NCBI GenBank assembly: GCA_021205205.1
Contig: JAJPXY010000150.1
Location: 1 to 43,824 of the forward strand
Direction: 5' to 3'
Length of the DNA stretch: 43,824 nt
Origin: Clostridiales bacterium
GTDB taxonomy: Bacteria > Bacillota > Clostridia > Oscillospirales > Oscillospiraceae
Shown here piece by piece: positions 28,705 to 38,182 of this stretch; within the stretch, counting starts at the first letter, position 1, and every line of letters starts with the position of its first letter. Below the pieces are notes generated by a model. It was not told the DNA's origin, made no database searches, and was given only the letters and a program-made list of their open reading frames with translations. A program made the position numbers and the translations under genes.

Positions 28705-29570
28705 TGAAAACCAAGCTGAAAACCTCTCACCTGATTGCCATCATGGCGGTGGCTATTGTGGTGGCGGCGTATACGCTGATGCCCTTCTTCCTGGTGGTCA
28801 TCAACGTGTTCAAGAACGCCAACGGCATCGTGGCCAACCCCGTCGGCTTCGCCGGGATGAGCGTCAGCCAGTTGATCACCAACCTGACCAGCGTCATCAA
28901 CAACTCCAACTTCAGCTTCTGGTCCGCGTTTGGCACCTCCGCTGTCGTCACTATCCTGTCCCTGGTGCTGCTGGCCGTGTTCGGCGGCATGGCCGCGTGG
29001 GTCATCTGCCGGAACAAGACCAAGTGGTCCTCCGCCATCTATATGGTGTTCATCGCCTCCATGATCATCCCCTTCCAGGTGGTCATGCTGCCGCTGATCT
29101 CCACCTTCCGGGACGTGGGCAAGTTCGTGGGCCTGTCCATGCTCCAGTCCATCCCCGGCATCGTCTTTGCCTACTGCGGCTTCGGCGGAGCCATGACCGT
29201 GTTCATCCTGACCGGTATGATCAAGACCATCCCCTACGACCTGGAGGAGGCCGCCTCCATCGACGGCTGCTCCTATGAGGGCATCTACTTCCACATCATC
29301 TTCCCGCTGCTGCGGCCGTCCATCGTCACCGTCACCATCCTGAACGGTATGTGGATCTGGAACGACTACCTGCTGCCCTCCCTGATGCTGGGCCAGAGCG
29401 GCAAGGTCAAGACCTTGCCCGTGGCAGTGCAGGCGTTCGTCGGCTCCTACGTGAAGCAGTGGGACCTGATCCTGACCGCCGCGCTGCTGGCCATGATCCC
29501 CATGATCATCATCTTCCTGATTGCTCAGAAGCAGATCATGAGCGGCATGGTGGAAGGCGCTGTCAAGTAA
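28704..29570 (+). CDS. Carbohydrate ABC transporter permease (MalG-like)
   Basis: EEAASIDGCSYEGIYFHIIFPLLRPSIVTVTI EAA loop; ATG overlaps the preceding TAA by 1 nt. Confidence 0.94.
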   Translation: MKTKLKTSHLIAIMAVAIVVAAYTLMPFFLVVINVFKNANGIVANPVGFAGMSVSQLITNLTSVINNSNFSFWSAFGTSAVVTILSLVLLAVFGGMAAWVICRNKTKWSSAIYMVFIASMIIPFQVVMLPLISTFRDVGKFVGLSMLQSIPGIVFAYCGFGGAMTVFILTGMIKTIPYDLEEAASIDGCSYEGIYFHIIFPLLRPSIVTVTILNGMWIWNDYLLPSLMLGQSGKVKTLPVAVQAFVGSYVKQWDLILTAALLAMIPMIIIFLIAQKQIMSGMVEGAVK

Positions 29571-29572
29571 AA

Positions 29573-29636
29573 TAGCTTTTAGCCTTTAGCTGTTAGCTGT
29601 TAGTCAGGCGTCCGCCAACTAATGGCTAACAGCTTC
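29573..29636. repeat. TTAGCTGTTAGC-family intergenic repeat with inverted arm
   Basis: tagcttttagcctttagctgttagctgttagtcagg...caactaatggctaacagcttctg. Confidence 0.5.
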
Positions 29637-29664
29637 TGCCGTTGCGCAGAGGAAAGGAGACGCG

Positions 29665-30303
29665 ATGAGGAGAATTTTTGGCTGGGGCAGTCCGCTGATG
29701 GACGCGCTGGGCAAGCTGTCGGACCTGGTGTTCTGCAACATCCTGTTCTGCCTGTTCTGCGTGCCGGTGTTCACCATCGGGGCGTCGCTGACCGCCCTGT
29801 ACGACTGCACCCTGAGCATCGCCGAGGATACGGAGGACAGCTTCATCCCCCGGCAGTTCTGGCGGGCGTTCAAGGGCGGCTTCAAGCGCTCCACCCAGCT
29901 GTGGCTGGTCTGCCTGGTGGCCATCGCCCTGCTGGTGGCCTATTATCTGGCCGTCAGCTCGCTGACCGGCGCGCTGGCCCGGATGTATCAAATCACGTTC
30001 TTCGTGCTGGTGTTCCTGTTTGCCTGCGGCTTTCAGTATTTGTTTCCCCTCCAGGCCCGGTTCCATATGCCGGTGAAGGAGAACCTGAAAAACGCCTGGC
30101 TGCTCAGCGCCGCCGCCCTGCCCTGTACACTGGGCACCCTCATCGTCCCCGTTGCCGCTTTTTATCTGTCCTTCGTGATGAACCCGGACATTTTTTATGT
30201 GGCGATTTTCCTGTGGGCCATGGCGGTGTTCGCCATTGTCGCCTATTTGAACAGCTTTCTGTTTCTCCGGGCGTTCCGGCGGGTGGAGGTCAGCCGAGAT
30301 TAG
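29665..30303 (+). CDS. YesL/DUF624-family membrane protein
   Basis: GSPLMDALGKLSDLVFCNILFCLFCVPVFTIGASLTALYDCTL; located in a sugar ABC locus. Confidence 0.88.
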   Translation: MRRIFGWGSPLMDALGKLSDLVFCNILFCLFCVPVFTIGASLTALYDCTLSIAEDTEDSFIPRQFWRAFKGGFKRSTQLWLVCLVAIALLVAYYLAVSSLTGALARMYQITFFVLVFLFACGFQYLFPLQARFHMPVKENLKNAWLLSAAALPCTLGTLIVPVAAFYLSFVMNPDIFYVAIFLWAMAVFAIVAYLNSFLFLRAFRRVEVSRD

Positions 30304-30414
30304 CTATTAGCTTTGATAACAGTATACCACCAGGTTTTCCCCTTTTGGTAGGACAGAACCGCCAAACAGCAGCACAAAACCGCCAAAACATCGTTCACTG
30401 CAAAGGAGCAGGCT

Positions 30415-31308
30415 ATGGATATTTATCAGCGCAGGCTGTCTCGCATCGGGGCGGATGGGCACGAACTGGTCACCCACGGGTCGGCGGACTTTCCCTTAGC
30501 CTGTTATGGGTGTGTGCTTACAGATAGCGCCCTCCCCTGGCACTGGCACGACGAGCTGGAGGTCAACGTGGTGCTGGAGGGGACGGTATCCTTCGCCGCA
30601 GGCAGCGGGAGGCACACCCTCCGGGCCGGGGAGGGGCTGTTTGTCAACAGCGGCGTCCTCCATTCGGCGCGAAACGCTGGAGAAGGAGCCTGCCGCATCT
30701 ACTCTTTTGTGTTCCACCCCCGGCTGGTGGGCGGCGACCCGGGCAGCGTGTTCTGGCAGGACTACCTCTCCCCACTGTTGGCCGCCCGCAGCGTAGAGGG
30801 TGTGACGCTGCGGCCCGACGTGCCCTGGCAGCGGGAGGCGCTGGAGCGCTTCCAACAGGCGGACGCCGCCGTCCGGGAGGAGCCGCCTGGGTATCCCTTC
30901 CTGGTGCGGGAAGGAGTGTCCTGGTTGATGTATCTGGTCGCTGCCCATCATCCGACCCGGCCCCAGCCCTCGGAGAAGGCCCAGCGGGACGCCCAACGGG
31001 TCAAAACCATGCTCCAATTCATCCAAACCCATTACGCAGACAACCTCACCGTGGAGCAGATCGCCCGCAGCGCCTCCCTCAGCGCCAGCGAATGCCTGCG
31101 GTGTTTTCACGCCACCATCGGCAGCACCCCCATCCAGTACGTCAAGCAGCTGCGGGTGCAGCAGGCGGCGGTGCTGCTGTCCACCACCGACCGGAAGGTG
31201 GCCGACATCGGCGCTCAGTGCGGCTTCCAGGAAACCAGCTACTTTTCCAGGGCGTTCCGCAGCGTGCAAGGGTGTACCCCTTCGGAGTACCGGCGGCGGC
31301 TGGGCTGA
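30415..31308 (+). CDS. AraC-family transcriptional regulator
   Basis: Cupin N-terminus (WHWHDELEVNVVLEGTVSFAAG) and AraC HTH (VADIGAQCGFQETSYFSRAFRSVQGCTPSEYRRRLG). Confidence 0.93.
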   Translation: MDIYQRRLSRIGADGHELVTHGSADFPLACYGCVLTDSALPWHWHDELEVNVVLEGTVSFAAGSGRHTLRAGEGLFVNSGVLHSARNAGEGACRIYSFVFHPRLVGGDPGSVFWQDYLSPLLAARSVEGVTLRPDVPWQREALERFQQADAAVREEPPGYPFLVREGVSWLMYLVAAHHPTRPQPSEKAQRDAQRVKTMLQFIQTHYADNLTVEQIARSASLSASECLRCFHATIGSTPIQYVKQLRVQQAAVLLSTTDRKVADIGAQCGFQETSYFSRAFRSVQGCTPSEYRRRLG

Positions 31309-31465
31309 CGGAGCGGTCCATTCCGTGGTCCGCGCGGAAGGGGATGGGCAGGCGCGCCATAAAACCACAACCTATTTTTTGAATTTGGGGTCAGGTGCTT
31401 TGCCTGGCCCCAACATTTATGACTGGACCGGTTTACTCATCTGCACGTTGGAACATATGATGAAT

Positions 31466-31479
31466 CGAACAAACGTTTG
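31466..31479 (+). promoter_or_regulatory. LexA (SOS) box of dinB
   Basis: CGAACAAACGTTTG, full match to the Gram-positive consensus CGAACRNRYGTTYG. Confidence 0.9.
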
Positions 31480-31505
31480 ACATTTGCGAAAAGCTGTGGT
31501 ATGCT
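31477..31505 (+). promoter_or_regulatory. dinB promoter
   Basis: TTGACA-17 nt-TATGCT; the -35 overlaps the LexA box. Confidence 0.85.
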
Positions 31506-31532
31506 GTTACCCGCGTCAAGGGGGGAGACGCT

Positions 31533-32753
31533 GTGGAACGGACGATTTTACACTGTGACCTGAACAACTTCTTCGCCTCGGTGGAGCTGTTGGACCATCC
31601 GGAGCTGCGGGGGCAGCCGGTGGCGGTCTGCGGCGACCCCGCCTCCCGCCACGGCATCATTCTGGCGAAAAATGAGCTGGCAAAGGCCCACAAGGTCCAG
31701 ACGGCGGAGACTATCTGGCAGGCCCAGCGGAAATGCCCCGGCCTGGTGCTGCTCCCCGCCCACCACAGCAAGTATCGCCATTTCTCCCAGCGCATCAACG
31801 CCATTTATCAACGGTACACCGACCTGGTGGAACCGTTTTCCATCGACGAGAGCTGGCTGGACGTGACGGGAAGTCTGCACCTGTTCGGGAAGGACGGCAA
31901 GGGATTGGCCGATGAACTGCGGGCGGTGGTCCGCGCGGAGCTGGGATTGACCATCTCGGTGGGGGTCAGCTTCAACAAGGTCTTTGCCAAGCTGGGCAGC
32001 GACTACAAAAAGCCCGATGCCACCACCGTTATCACCCGGGAAAACTTCCCTGCGCTGCTGTGGCCCCTGCCGGTAGACGATATGATTTTTGTGGGCCAGG
32101 CGGCGCGAAAGGTGCTGAATCAGTACGGCATCCGCACCATCGGCGACCTGGCGCGGGCCGACCGGGAGGCGCTGGTCACGCTGATGGGCAAGCAGGGGGG
32201 CCAGCTCTCCGACTATGCCCGGGGCCTGGACCAGAGCCGGGTCATCCCCGCCAGCGAACAGCCGCCGCCCAAGAGCGTGGGCAACGGCCTGACCTTCCGG
32301 CGGAACCTGGTGGGGCTGGAGGAAGTGCGCACCGGACTGGAACTGCTCAGTGACAGCGTCGCCACCCGCCTGCGGCGGAAGGAGCTGAAATGCACCTCCG
32401 TTCAGGTCACCATCCGGGACCCGAACTTCAAAACCATCACCCGCCAAATGGGGCTGCCCGCCCCCACCTATCTGGCCCGGGAGATCACCGACGCGGCGCT
32501 GACCCTGGTGCGCCGAAACTGGGACCTACGCGCCCCCATCCGAATGTTGACCGTCACCGGACAGAATTTGATTTCGGAGTGGGAGGCCGCGGAGCAGATG
32601 GACTTGTTCGCGCCCTCCGCCGCGCCCCGGCGGGAAAAGCTGGAGCGACTGGAAAAGGCGGTGGACGCCATCCGTACCCAGTACGGGAAGGACGCCATCA
32701 CGCTGGGGTCGCTGCAAAATACGCCCTTGAAAGGAGAGGGCAAACCGGAATGA
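31533..32753 (+). CDS. dinB: DNA polymerase IV (Y-family)
   Basis: ILHCDLNNFFASVELLDHPELRGQPVAVCGDP, FSIDESWLDVTGS, SVGVSFNKVFAKLGSDYKKPDATTVI. Confidence 0.96.
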   Translation: MERTILHCDLNNFFASVELLDHPELRGQPVAVCGDPASRHGIILAKNELAKAHKVQTAETIWQAQRKCPGLVLLPAHHSKYRHFSQRINAIYQRYTDLVEPFSIDESWLDVTGSLHLFGKDGKGLADELRAVVRAELGLTISVGVSFNKVFAKLGSDYKKPDATTVITRENFPALLWPLPVDDMIFVGQAARKVLNQYGIRTIGDLARADREALVTLMGKQGGQLSDYARGLDQSRVIPASEQPPPKSVGNGLTFRRNLVGLEEVRTGLELLSDSVATRLRRKELKCTSVQVTIRDPNFKTITRQMGLPAPTYLAREITDAALTLVRRNWDLRAPIRMLTVTGQNLISEWEAAEQMDLFAPSAAPRREKLERLEKAVDAIRTQYGKDAITLGSLQNTPLKGEGKPE

Positions 32754-33688
32754 AAAAACTGATCCCCTTTCTGCTGTCTCTGCTGCTGCTGACAGGGTGC
32801 GCGGCGCAGCCCACCGGAACGGAGGCGGAGACCACCGTGGCATGTACCACCTACCCGGTGTATCTGTTGGCCCAGGCCGTCACCCAGGGGGTGGACGGGG
32901 TGGAGCCGGTGCTGGTCATCAACCAGCAGATCAGCTGTCTCCACAACTACACCCTGACCATGCGCGACATGAAAACCATTGAATCCTGCGACCTGCTGGC
33001 CATCAGCGGGGCGGGACTGGAGAACTTTTTGGACGATGTGCTGGAGGGCCGGGACTATCTGGACTGCTCCCAGGGCATCGAGCTGGACGAGGGGGACGAG
33101 AACCACGAGGAAGCCTCCGGCCATTCCCATGACGAGGAAACGGACGCCCACATCTGGCTGGACCCGGCGCGGGCGGCGCAAATGGCCGTCAACCTGGCGG
33201 AGGGGCTGGCCCAGGCCGACCCGGACAACGCACAGGCGTATCAGGCCAATGCGGAAACGATTCGGGAGTCCCTCTCTGACCTGCAAGCGGAGTTGACGGA
33301 GCGGCTGGCGGGTCTCTCCTGCCGCCAGCTCATCACCTTCCACGACGGGTTTCACTACTTCGCCCAGGCGTTCGATTTGGAAATCGTCGCCGCCGTGGAG
33401 GAGGAGGAAGGCTCCGAAGCCTCCGCCCGGCGCATTAACGAGTTGGTGACCCTCATCGACCAGTATCAAATCCCCGCCATCTTCACCGAGGTCAACGGCT
33501 CCGACTCCACCGCCCAGGCCCTGGCACAGGAGCGGGACATTGGCGTCTTTGCCCTGGACCTGGGCATGAGCAGCGAGAACGTCCCGGAGGGGCTGGAGGG
33601 GTTGGACGCCTACGAGGCCATCCTCCGGCAGAACGTGGAGACGATTTTGGAGGCATACGCACGAAGAAAACCAAGCACATCGGTGTGA
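32750..33688 (+). CDS. znuA: Metal (zinc-type) ABC transporter substrate-binding lipoprotein
   Basis: MKKLIPFLLSLLLLTGCAAQ lipobox; acidic/His loop GDENHEEASGHSHDEETDAHIWLDP; ATGA overlap with dinB. Confidence 0.88.
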   Translation: MKKLIPFLLSLLLLTGCAAQPTGTEAETTVACTTYPVYLLAQAVTQGVDGVEPVLVINQQISCLHNYTLTMRDMKTIESCDLLAISGAGLENFLDDVLEGRDYLDCSQGIELDEGDENHEEASGHSHDEETDAHIWLDPARAAQMAVNLAEGLAQADPDNAQAYQANAETIRESLSDLQAELTERLAGLSCRQLITFHDGFHYFAQAFDLEIVAAVEEEEGSEASARRINELVTLIDQYQIPAIFTEVNGSDSTAQALAQERDIGVFALDLGMSSENVPEGLEGLDAYEAILRQNVETILEAYARRKPSTSV

Positions 33689-34413
33689 CCACCGGCTGCG
33701 CCGGGAGCTGCTGTCTCCGGGTGGATAAGCTGTCGGTCTCCCTGGGCGGGGACCAAATCCTCAGCGACGTCAGCTTTCACCTGCACTGCGGCGAGCTGAT
33801 CGCCCTGATTGGCCCCAACGGGGCGGGGAAAAGCTCCCTGTTTAAGTCCGTTTTGGGGCAGATGCCCCATTCCGGCAGCATCACCTTCCAGACCGCCCAG
33901 GGCCGGGCCATGAAGCCCCGCATCGGCTACGTGCCCCAAAGCCCCAGCTTCGATCCCAGCGACCCGGTCAGTGTGCTGGACCTGTTCATCTGCGCCGGTT
34001 CCAACTGGCCGGTGTGGCTGCCCGTCCCCAAAAAGCTGCGGGAGCAGGTGCTGGCCTGTCTGGCCCGGGTCCACGGGGAGGAACTGATCGACCGGCGGGT
34101 GGGGGCGCTTTCTGGCGGCGAATTGCAGCGGGTGCTGCTGGCCATGGCGCTGGAGCCGCTGCCCAACATCCTCATTTTGGACGAACCCATGTCCGGCGTG
34201 GATATGGAGGGAGAGCGGCAGCTGTTCGCTCTGCTGGACGACATCCGCACCCGGTACGACCTGTCGATTTTGCTGTCCACCCACGACTTCGGCACCCTCC
34301 AGCTGGTGGACAAGGTCATTCTGCTCAAACAGCAGATCTTGAAGGTGGGCACCCCCCAGGAGGTGCTGGAGTCCGACCAGTTCAGGCAGCTGTTCTCCAT
34401 CCACCGGCAATGA
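33685..34413 (+). CDS. znuC: Metal ABC transporter ATP-binding protein
   Basis: GPNGAGKSSLFKSVLGQ Walker A; ALSGGELQRVLLAMAL signature; ILILDEPMSGVD; GTGA overlap. Confidence 0.9.
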   Translation: MTTGCAGSCCLRVDKLSVSLGGDQILSDVSFHLHCGELIALIGPNGAGKSSLFKSVLGQMPHSGSITFQTAQGRAMKPRIGYVPQSPSFDPSDPVSVLDLFICAGSNWPVWLPVPKKLREQVLACLARVHGEELIDRRVGALSGGELQRVLLAMALEPLPNILILDEPMSGVDMEGERQLFALLDDIRTRYDLSILLSTHDFGTLQLVDKVILLKQQILKVGTPQEVLESDQFRQLFSIHRQ

Positions 34414-34438
34414 AGAATGCAGACGATTCCCGAAAGCC

Positions 34439-34472
34439 ATTCATTGCACATTGCTCATTGCAAATTGTTATA
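34439..34472. repeat. Dispersed TTGCACATTGC-type repeat between znuC and znuB
   Basis: attcattgcacattgctcattgcaaattgttata. Confidence 0.55.
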
Positions 34473-34486
34473 GGAGGTTTCCCATC

Positions 34487-35341
34487 ATGCAGCTGTGGTA
34501 TGCCCTGGTGGACCTGCTGCCCTTCTCCTGGGCGGAGCCGGGCAGTATGTACTTTATGAAAAACGCCCTGCTGGCGGTACTGGTCATCTCGCCGCTGTTC
34601 GCCCTGCTGTCCACCCTGGTGGTGGAACACGGCATGGCCTTTTTTTCCGACGCGCTGGGCCACTCCGCCTTCGCGGGACTGGCCATCGGTTCCCTGTGCG
34701 GCCTTGCGGACGCCACCTGGGCGGCGGTGGCCCTGTCGGTGGTGTTCTCCCTGCTGTTCACCTGGGTGGTGCAGAAAACCGCCATGTCCAGCGACACGGT
34801 CATCGGCGTGTTTTCCTCCACCGCCATCGCCCTGGGTATTTTCCTCTCCACCCTGGACGGCGGCAGCTTCACCAAGTTCAACGCGCTGCTCATCGGGGAC
34901 ATCCTCTCCGTCTCCCCGGGGAAAATCGGCCTGTTGGCGTTGATTTTGCTGCTGGTGGTGATACTGTGGGTGTTCCAAATGAACGATATGACCCTCTCCG
35001 CTGTCCATCCCGCTCTGGCCAGCAGCCGGGGCATCCGGCTGTGGCAGCTGGACGCGCTGTTCAACTGCGCGGTGGCGGTGGTGGTCACCCTGTCCATGAC
35101 CTGGGTGGGCCTGCTGGTCATCAACTCCCTGCTGGTGCTGCCCGGGGCTGCCGCTCGCCAGCTGGCGGGGAATATGCGGCAGTACACACTGCTGGCCCTG
35201 CTGGGGGCGGTGGTCTGCGGCGTGGGGGGACTGCTACTGAGCTTTTACGTGGGGTCCTCCACCGGCTCCTGCATCACCCTTTTGCTGGCGGGGTATTTCT
35301 TCGTGGCCTTCGCCCTGGGGAGGGGGCGGGCGCGTCCCTGA
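34487..35341 (+). CDS. znuB: Metal ABC transporter permease (ZnuB-like)
   Basis: ABC-3 family (VVEHGMAFFSDALGHSAFAGLAIG; WVGLLVINSLLVLPGAAARQLA); RBS aggagg. Confidence 0.9.
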   Translation: MQLWYALVDLLPFSWAEPGSMYFMKNALLAVLVISPLFALLSTLVVEHGMAFFSDALGHSAFAGLAIGSLCGLADATWAAVALSVVFSLLFTWVVQKTAMSSDTVIGVFSSTAIALGIFLSTLDGGSFTKFNALLIGDILSVSPGKIGLLALILLLVVILWVFQMNDMTLSAVHPALASSRGIRLWQLDALFNCAVAVVVTLSMTWVGLLVINSLLVLPGAAARQLAGNMRQYTLLALLGAVVCGVGGLLLSFYVGSSTGSCITLLLAGYFFVAFALGRGRARP

Positions 35342-35402
35342 GCGCTGAACGATTGAAAAATGCTCCGAAAATGCGAAAAATCCGACAAATGAACTGCTTT
35401 TG

Positions 35403-35440
35403 CGCCGTATTCGTCATGTTCGACGGATACGGCGTTTTTT
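35403..35440 (+). terminator. Intrinsic terminator after znuB
   Basis: CGCCGTAT...ATACGGCG followed by TTTTTT. Confidence 0.88.
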
Positions 35441-35580
35441 CGCGCCTCTTTACAAAAATCTTACCGCGTCCTGGTTTCAGACTTTACACGCACTCGTTAC
35501 AATAAATACGAACAGCATTCTGTGGCAAGGGGATGTTGTAACCATTCACATCCAAATAAAGAAAGAGGATGGAACGTACC

Positions 35581-36477
35581 ATGGGAAAAATCGGTAAACT
35601 AATCCCGCTTTTGCTGGCGGCGGCGCTGCTGCTGACCGGCTGCGGCGGGGCCAGCGCCAGCCTGACGGCGGTGGACGGGCTGGACGCCCTGGGGGAGGTC
35701 CAGGTGGTCTCCCGGGAGGAAGGCTCCGGCACCCGCAGCGCCTTTGCGGAGCTGGTGGGATTTGACGAAAGCGAGGACGAGAGCAAGCCTGACGCCACCA
35801 CAGATGCCGCCCTGGTGGTGGACAACGCGGAGGCGGTAATCGCGGCGGTAGGGGAGGACCCCGCCGCCATTGGGTACATCTCCATGGGCGCGCTGGACGC
35901 GCTGGACGGGGAGACTGTGCTGTCTGTGGACGGCGTGGCAGGTACCCTGGCGAATGTGAAAAACGGCTCTTACGCCCTGAGCCGTCCCTTTGTCCTGGCT
36001 TGGTCGGGGACCCTCAGTGAGCTGGAGCAGGACTGCCTGACCTACGTGCTGGGCAAGGGACAGACCATCGTGAGCCAGTCCTATGTGGCGGTGGAGGACT
36101 CCACCACCTTCCTCTCCGGCAAGCAGTCGGGGACCATCACCATCCACGGCTCCACCTCCGCCGCGCCTCTGCTGGAGGAGCTGGCGGCGGAGTATATGAC
36201 CCTGAACCCCAACGCAACAGTGGAGGTGACGGCGTCCGATTCCACCACGGGACTGAACGACGCCATGCAGGGCCGGTGTGATTTCGGCATGGCCTCCCGG
36301 CAGCTGGCGGACTACGAGGCGGAGCTGCTGGACTGCGAGACCATCGCGGTGGATGGCATTGCCGTCATCGTCAACGGGGAAAATCCACTGCAAAGCGTGA
36401 CCCTGGACGAATTAAAGGGACTGTTCACCGGCACACTTTCCACATGGGACTCCATCAACGCAGAAAGAGAAGGATGA
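35581..36477 (+). CDS. PstS-like phosphate-binding lipoprotein with permuted halves
   Basis: LLAAALLLTGCGGAS lipobox; VVSREEGSGTRSAFAELVG precedes ITIHGSTSAAPLLEELAAEYMTLNPNATVEV. Confidence 0.85.
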   Translation: MGKIGKLIPLLLAAALLLTGCGGASASLTAVDGLDALGEVQVVSREEGSGTRSAFAELVGFDESEDESKPDATTDAALVVDNAEAVIAAVGEDPAAIGYISMGALDALDGETVLSVDGVAGTLANVKNGSYALSRPFVLAWSGTLSELEQDCLTYVLGKGQTIVSQSYVAVEDSTTFLSGKQSGTITIHGSTSAAPLLEELAAEYMTLNPNATVEVTASDSTTGLNDAMQGRCDFGMASRQLADYEAELLDCETIAVDGIAVIVNGENPLQSVTLDELKGLFTGTLSTWDSINAEREG

Positions 36478-36484
36478 TACGAGT

Positions 36485-38182
36485 ATGAACGATACATTGG
36501 AAATTGTATTTGGCCTGCTGGGTGGGTTGGCTATCTTCATCTACGGCATGAACCTGATGAGCGAATGCCTCCAGAAGGCCGCAGGCGAGCGGATGAAGCA
36601 GATTTTGAGCCTGCTGACCCGGAACCGTGTTATGGGTGTGCTGGCCGGCGCGCTGGTGACGGCGGTGCTCCAGAGCAGCAGCGCCACCACCGTCATGGCC
36701 ATCGGCTTTGTCAGCGCGGGGCTGATGACTCTGCCCCAGGCCATCTCCATTATCTTCGGCGCCAACATCGGAACCACCATCACCGCCCAGATCATCGCCT
36801 TTAAAATCAGCGATTATATCTATGTGTTCGTGTTCGGTGGTTTCATCGTGAACTTCCTCGCCAAAAACGAGCGGGTGAAGAACATTGCGGGGACCGTGTT
36901 CGCCTTCGGCCTGCTGTTCCTGGGCATCGAGACCATGGGCAGCGTCATGAAGCCTCTGGCCTCCAGCCCGGTGTTCACCAACATGATCGCCCAGGTGGCG
37001 GACATCCCCGTGCTGGGCGTGGCCGTGGGTACGCTGATGACCCTGGTGGTTCAGAGCAGCAGCGCCACCATCGCGGTGCTGCAAAACTTCGCCGCCCAGG
37101 CGGGGTCCGACGGCGTGACCAGCATCCTGGGCCTGTCCGGGGCCATCCCCATCCTGCTGGGCGACAACATCGGCACCACCATCACCGCGCTGCTGGCCAG
37201 CGTGGGCCAGTCCAAGGACGCCAAGCGCACCGCCATTGCCCACAGCATCTTCAACATTTCCGGCGCGGTGCTGTTCATCTGGTTCGTGAAGCCCTATGCG
37301 GCCTTCATCCAGTATATCTCCCCCAAGGGCGCGGAGGTGGACGTGATCTCCCGGCAGATCGCCAACGCCCACACCATCTTTAACATCACCATGACCTTGC
37401 TTTGGATTCCCCTGCTGGGCGTGATGGTGAAAATCGTCACTACCATCATCCCTGTGGGCAAGGATGAGGAGAAAAAACTGTCCGTGCCTCGGTTCCTGGA
37501 CAAAAACGTGCTGAGCCAGCCTGCGGCGGCGCTCCAGCTGGTGGCCAAAGAGATACTGCATTGCAGCGGACTGGTCAAGACCATGCTGCTGAATCTGAAA
37601 GACGCAGTCAAGAGCCAGGACGGCCAGGCGCTGGAGGAGATCAATCACTACGGTGAGGCAGTGGAATCCCTCCACGACGAGATCAACGAATACCTTGCCG
37701 ACCTGTTCTCTTCCGGTGCGCTGACCGAACAGCAGGCGGCTCAGACCGCTCAGCTGCTGTACGTCCTCAGCGATGTGGATCGCATGGGCAGTCTGTCAGC
37801 AGAGCTGTCCCACGATATGCAGCAGCGGAAAGAGAAAAAGCACGACTACTCCCCGCAGGCTATGGATGACCTGGAACAGAGCTTGGGCTATATCGAGGCC
37901 ATGTACGCCGACGCGATTCAGGCCCTGGCCAGCGGTAAGCTGGAGAAGCTGGAGCAGACCATCCAAAACCGGGAGGCTGTGCTGGATCTGGACATTGAAA
38001 TGCGTAAGCACCATATGCAGCGCGTCAGCGCCGGTACCTGCGAAAAGCGTCTGTCTGTGCCCTTTATGGACATCCTGCACTGTGTGGATCGCATGGGCAA
38101 CAGCTGCGTCAACCTGGCCGAGGTGGCGCTGAATCAGATGAACTTCACCTATTTTATCGGTGCAGGGACGGAAGAGAAATGA
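36485..38182 (+). CDS. Na/Pi cotransporter family protein with C-terminal PhoU-like domain
   Basis: Duplicated QSSSATT motifs (TAVLQSSSATTVMAIGFVSAG; TLVVQSSSATIAVLQ), GANIGTTITAQ / GDNIGTTITALLAS. Confidence 0.94.
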   Translation: MNDTLEIVFGLLGGLAIFIYGMNLMSECLQKAAGERMKQILSLLTRNRVMGVLAGALVTAVLQSSSATTVMAIGFVSAGLMTLPQAISIIFGANIGTTITAQIIAFKISDYIYVFVFGGFIVNFLAKNERVKNIAGTVFAFGLLFLGIETMGSVMKPLASSPVFTNMIAQVADIPVLGVAVGTLMTLVVQSSSATIAVLQNFAAQAGSDGVTSILGLSGAIPILLGDNIGTTITALLASVGQSKDAKRTAIAHSIFNISGAVLFIWFVKPYAAFIQYISPKGAEVDVISRQIANAHTIFNITMTLLWIPLLGVMVKIVTTIIPVGKDEEKKLSVPRFLDKNVLSQPAAALQLVAKEILHCSGLVKTMLLNLKDAVKSQDGQALEEINHYGEAVESLHDEINEYLADLFSSGALTEQQAAQTAQLLYVLSDVDRMGSLSAELSHDMQQRKEKKHDYSPQAMDDLEQSLGYIEAMYADAIQALASGKLEKLEQTIQNREAVLDLDIEMRKHHMQRVSAGTCEKRLSVPFMDILHCVDRMGNSCVNLAEVALNQMNFTYFIGAGTEEK

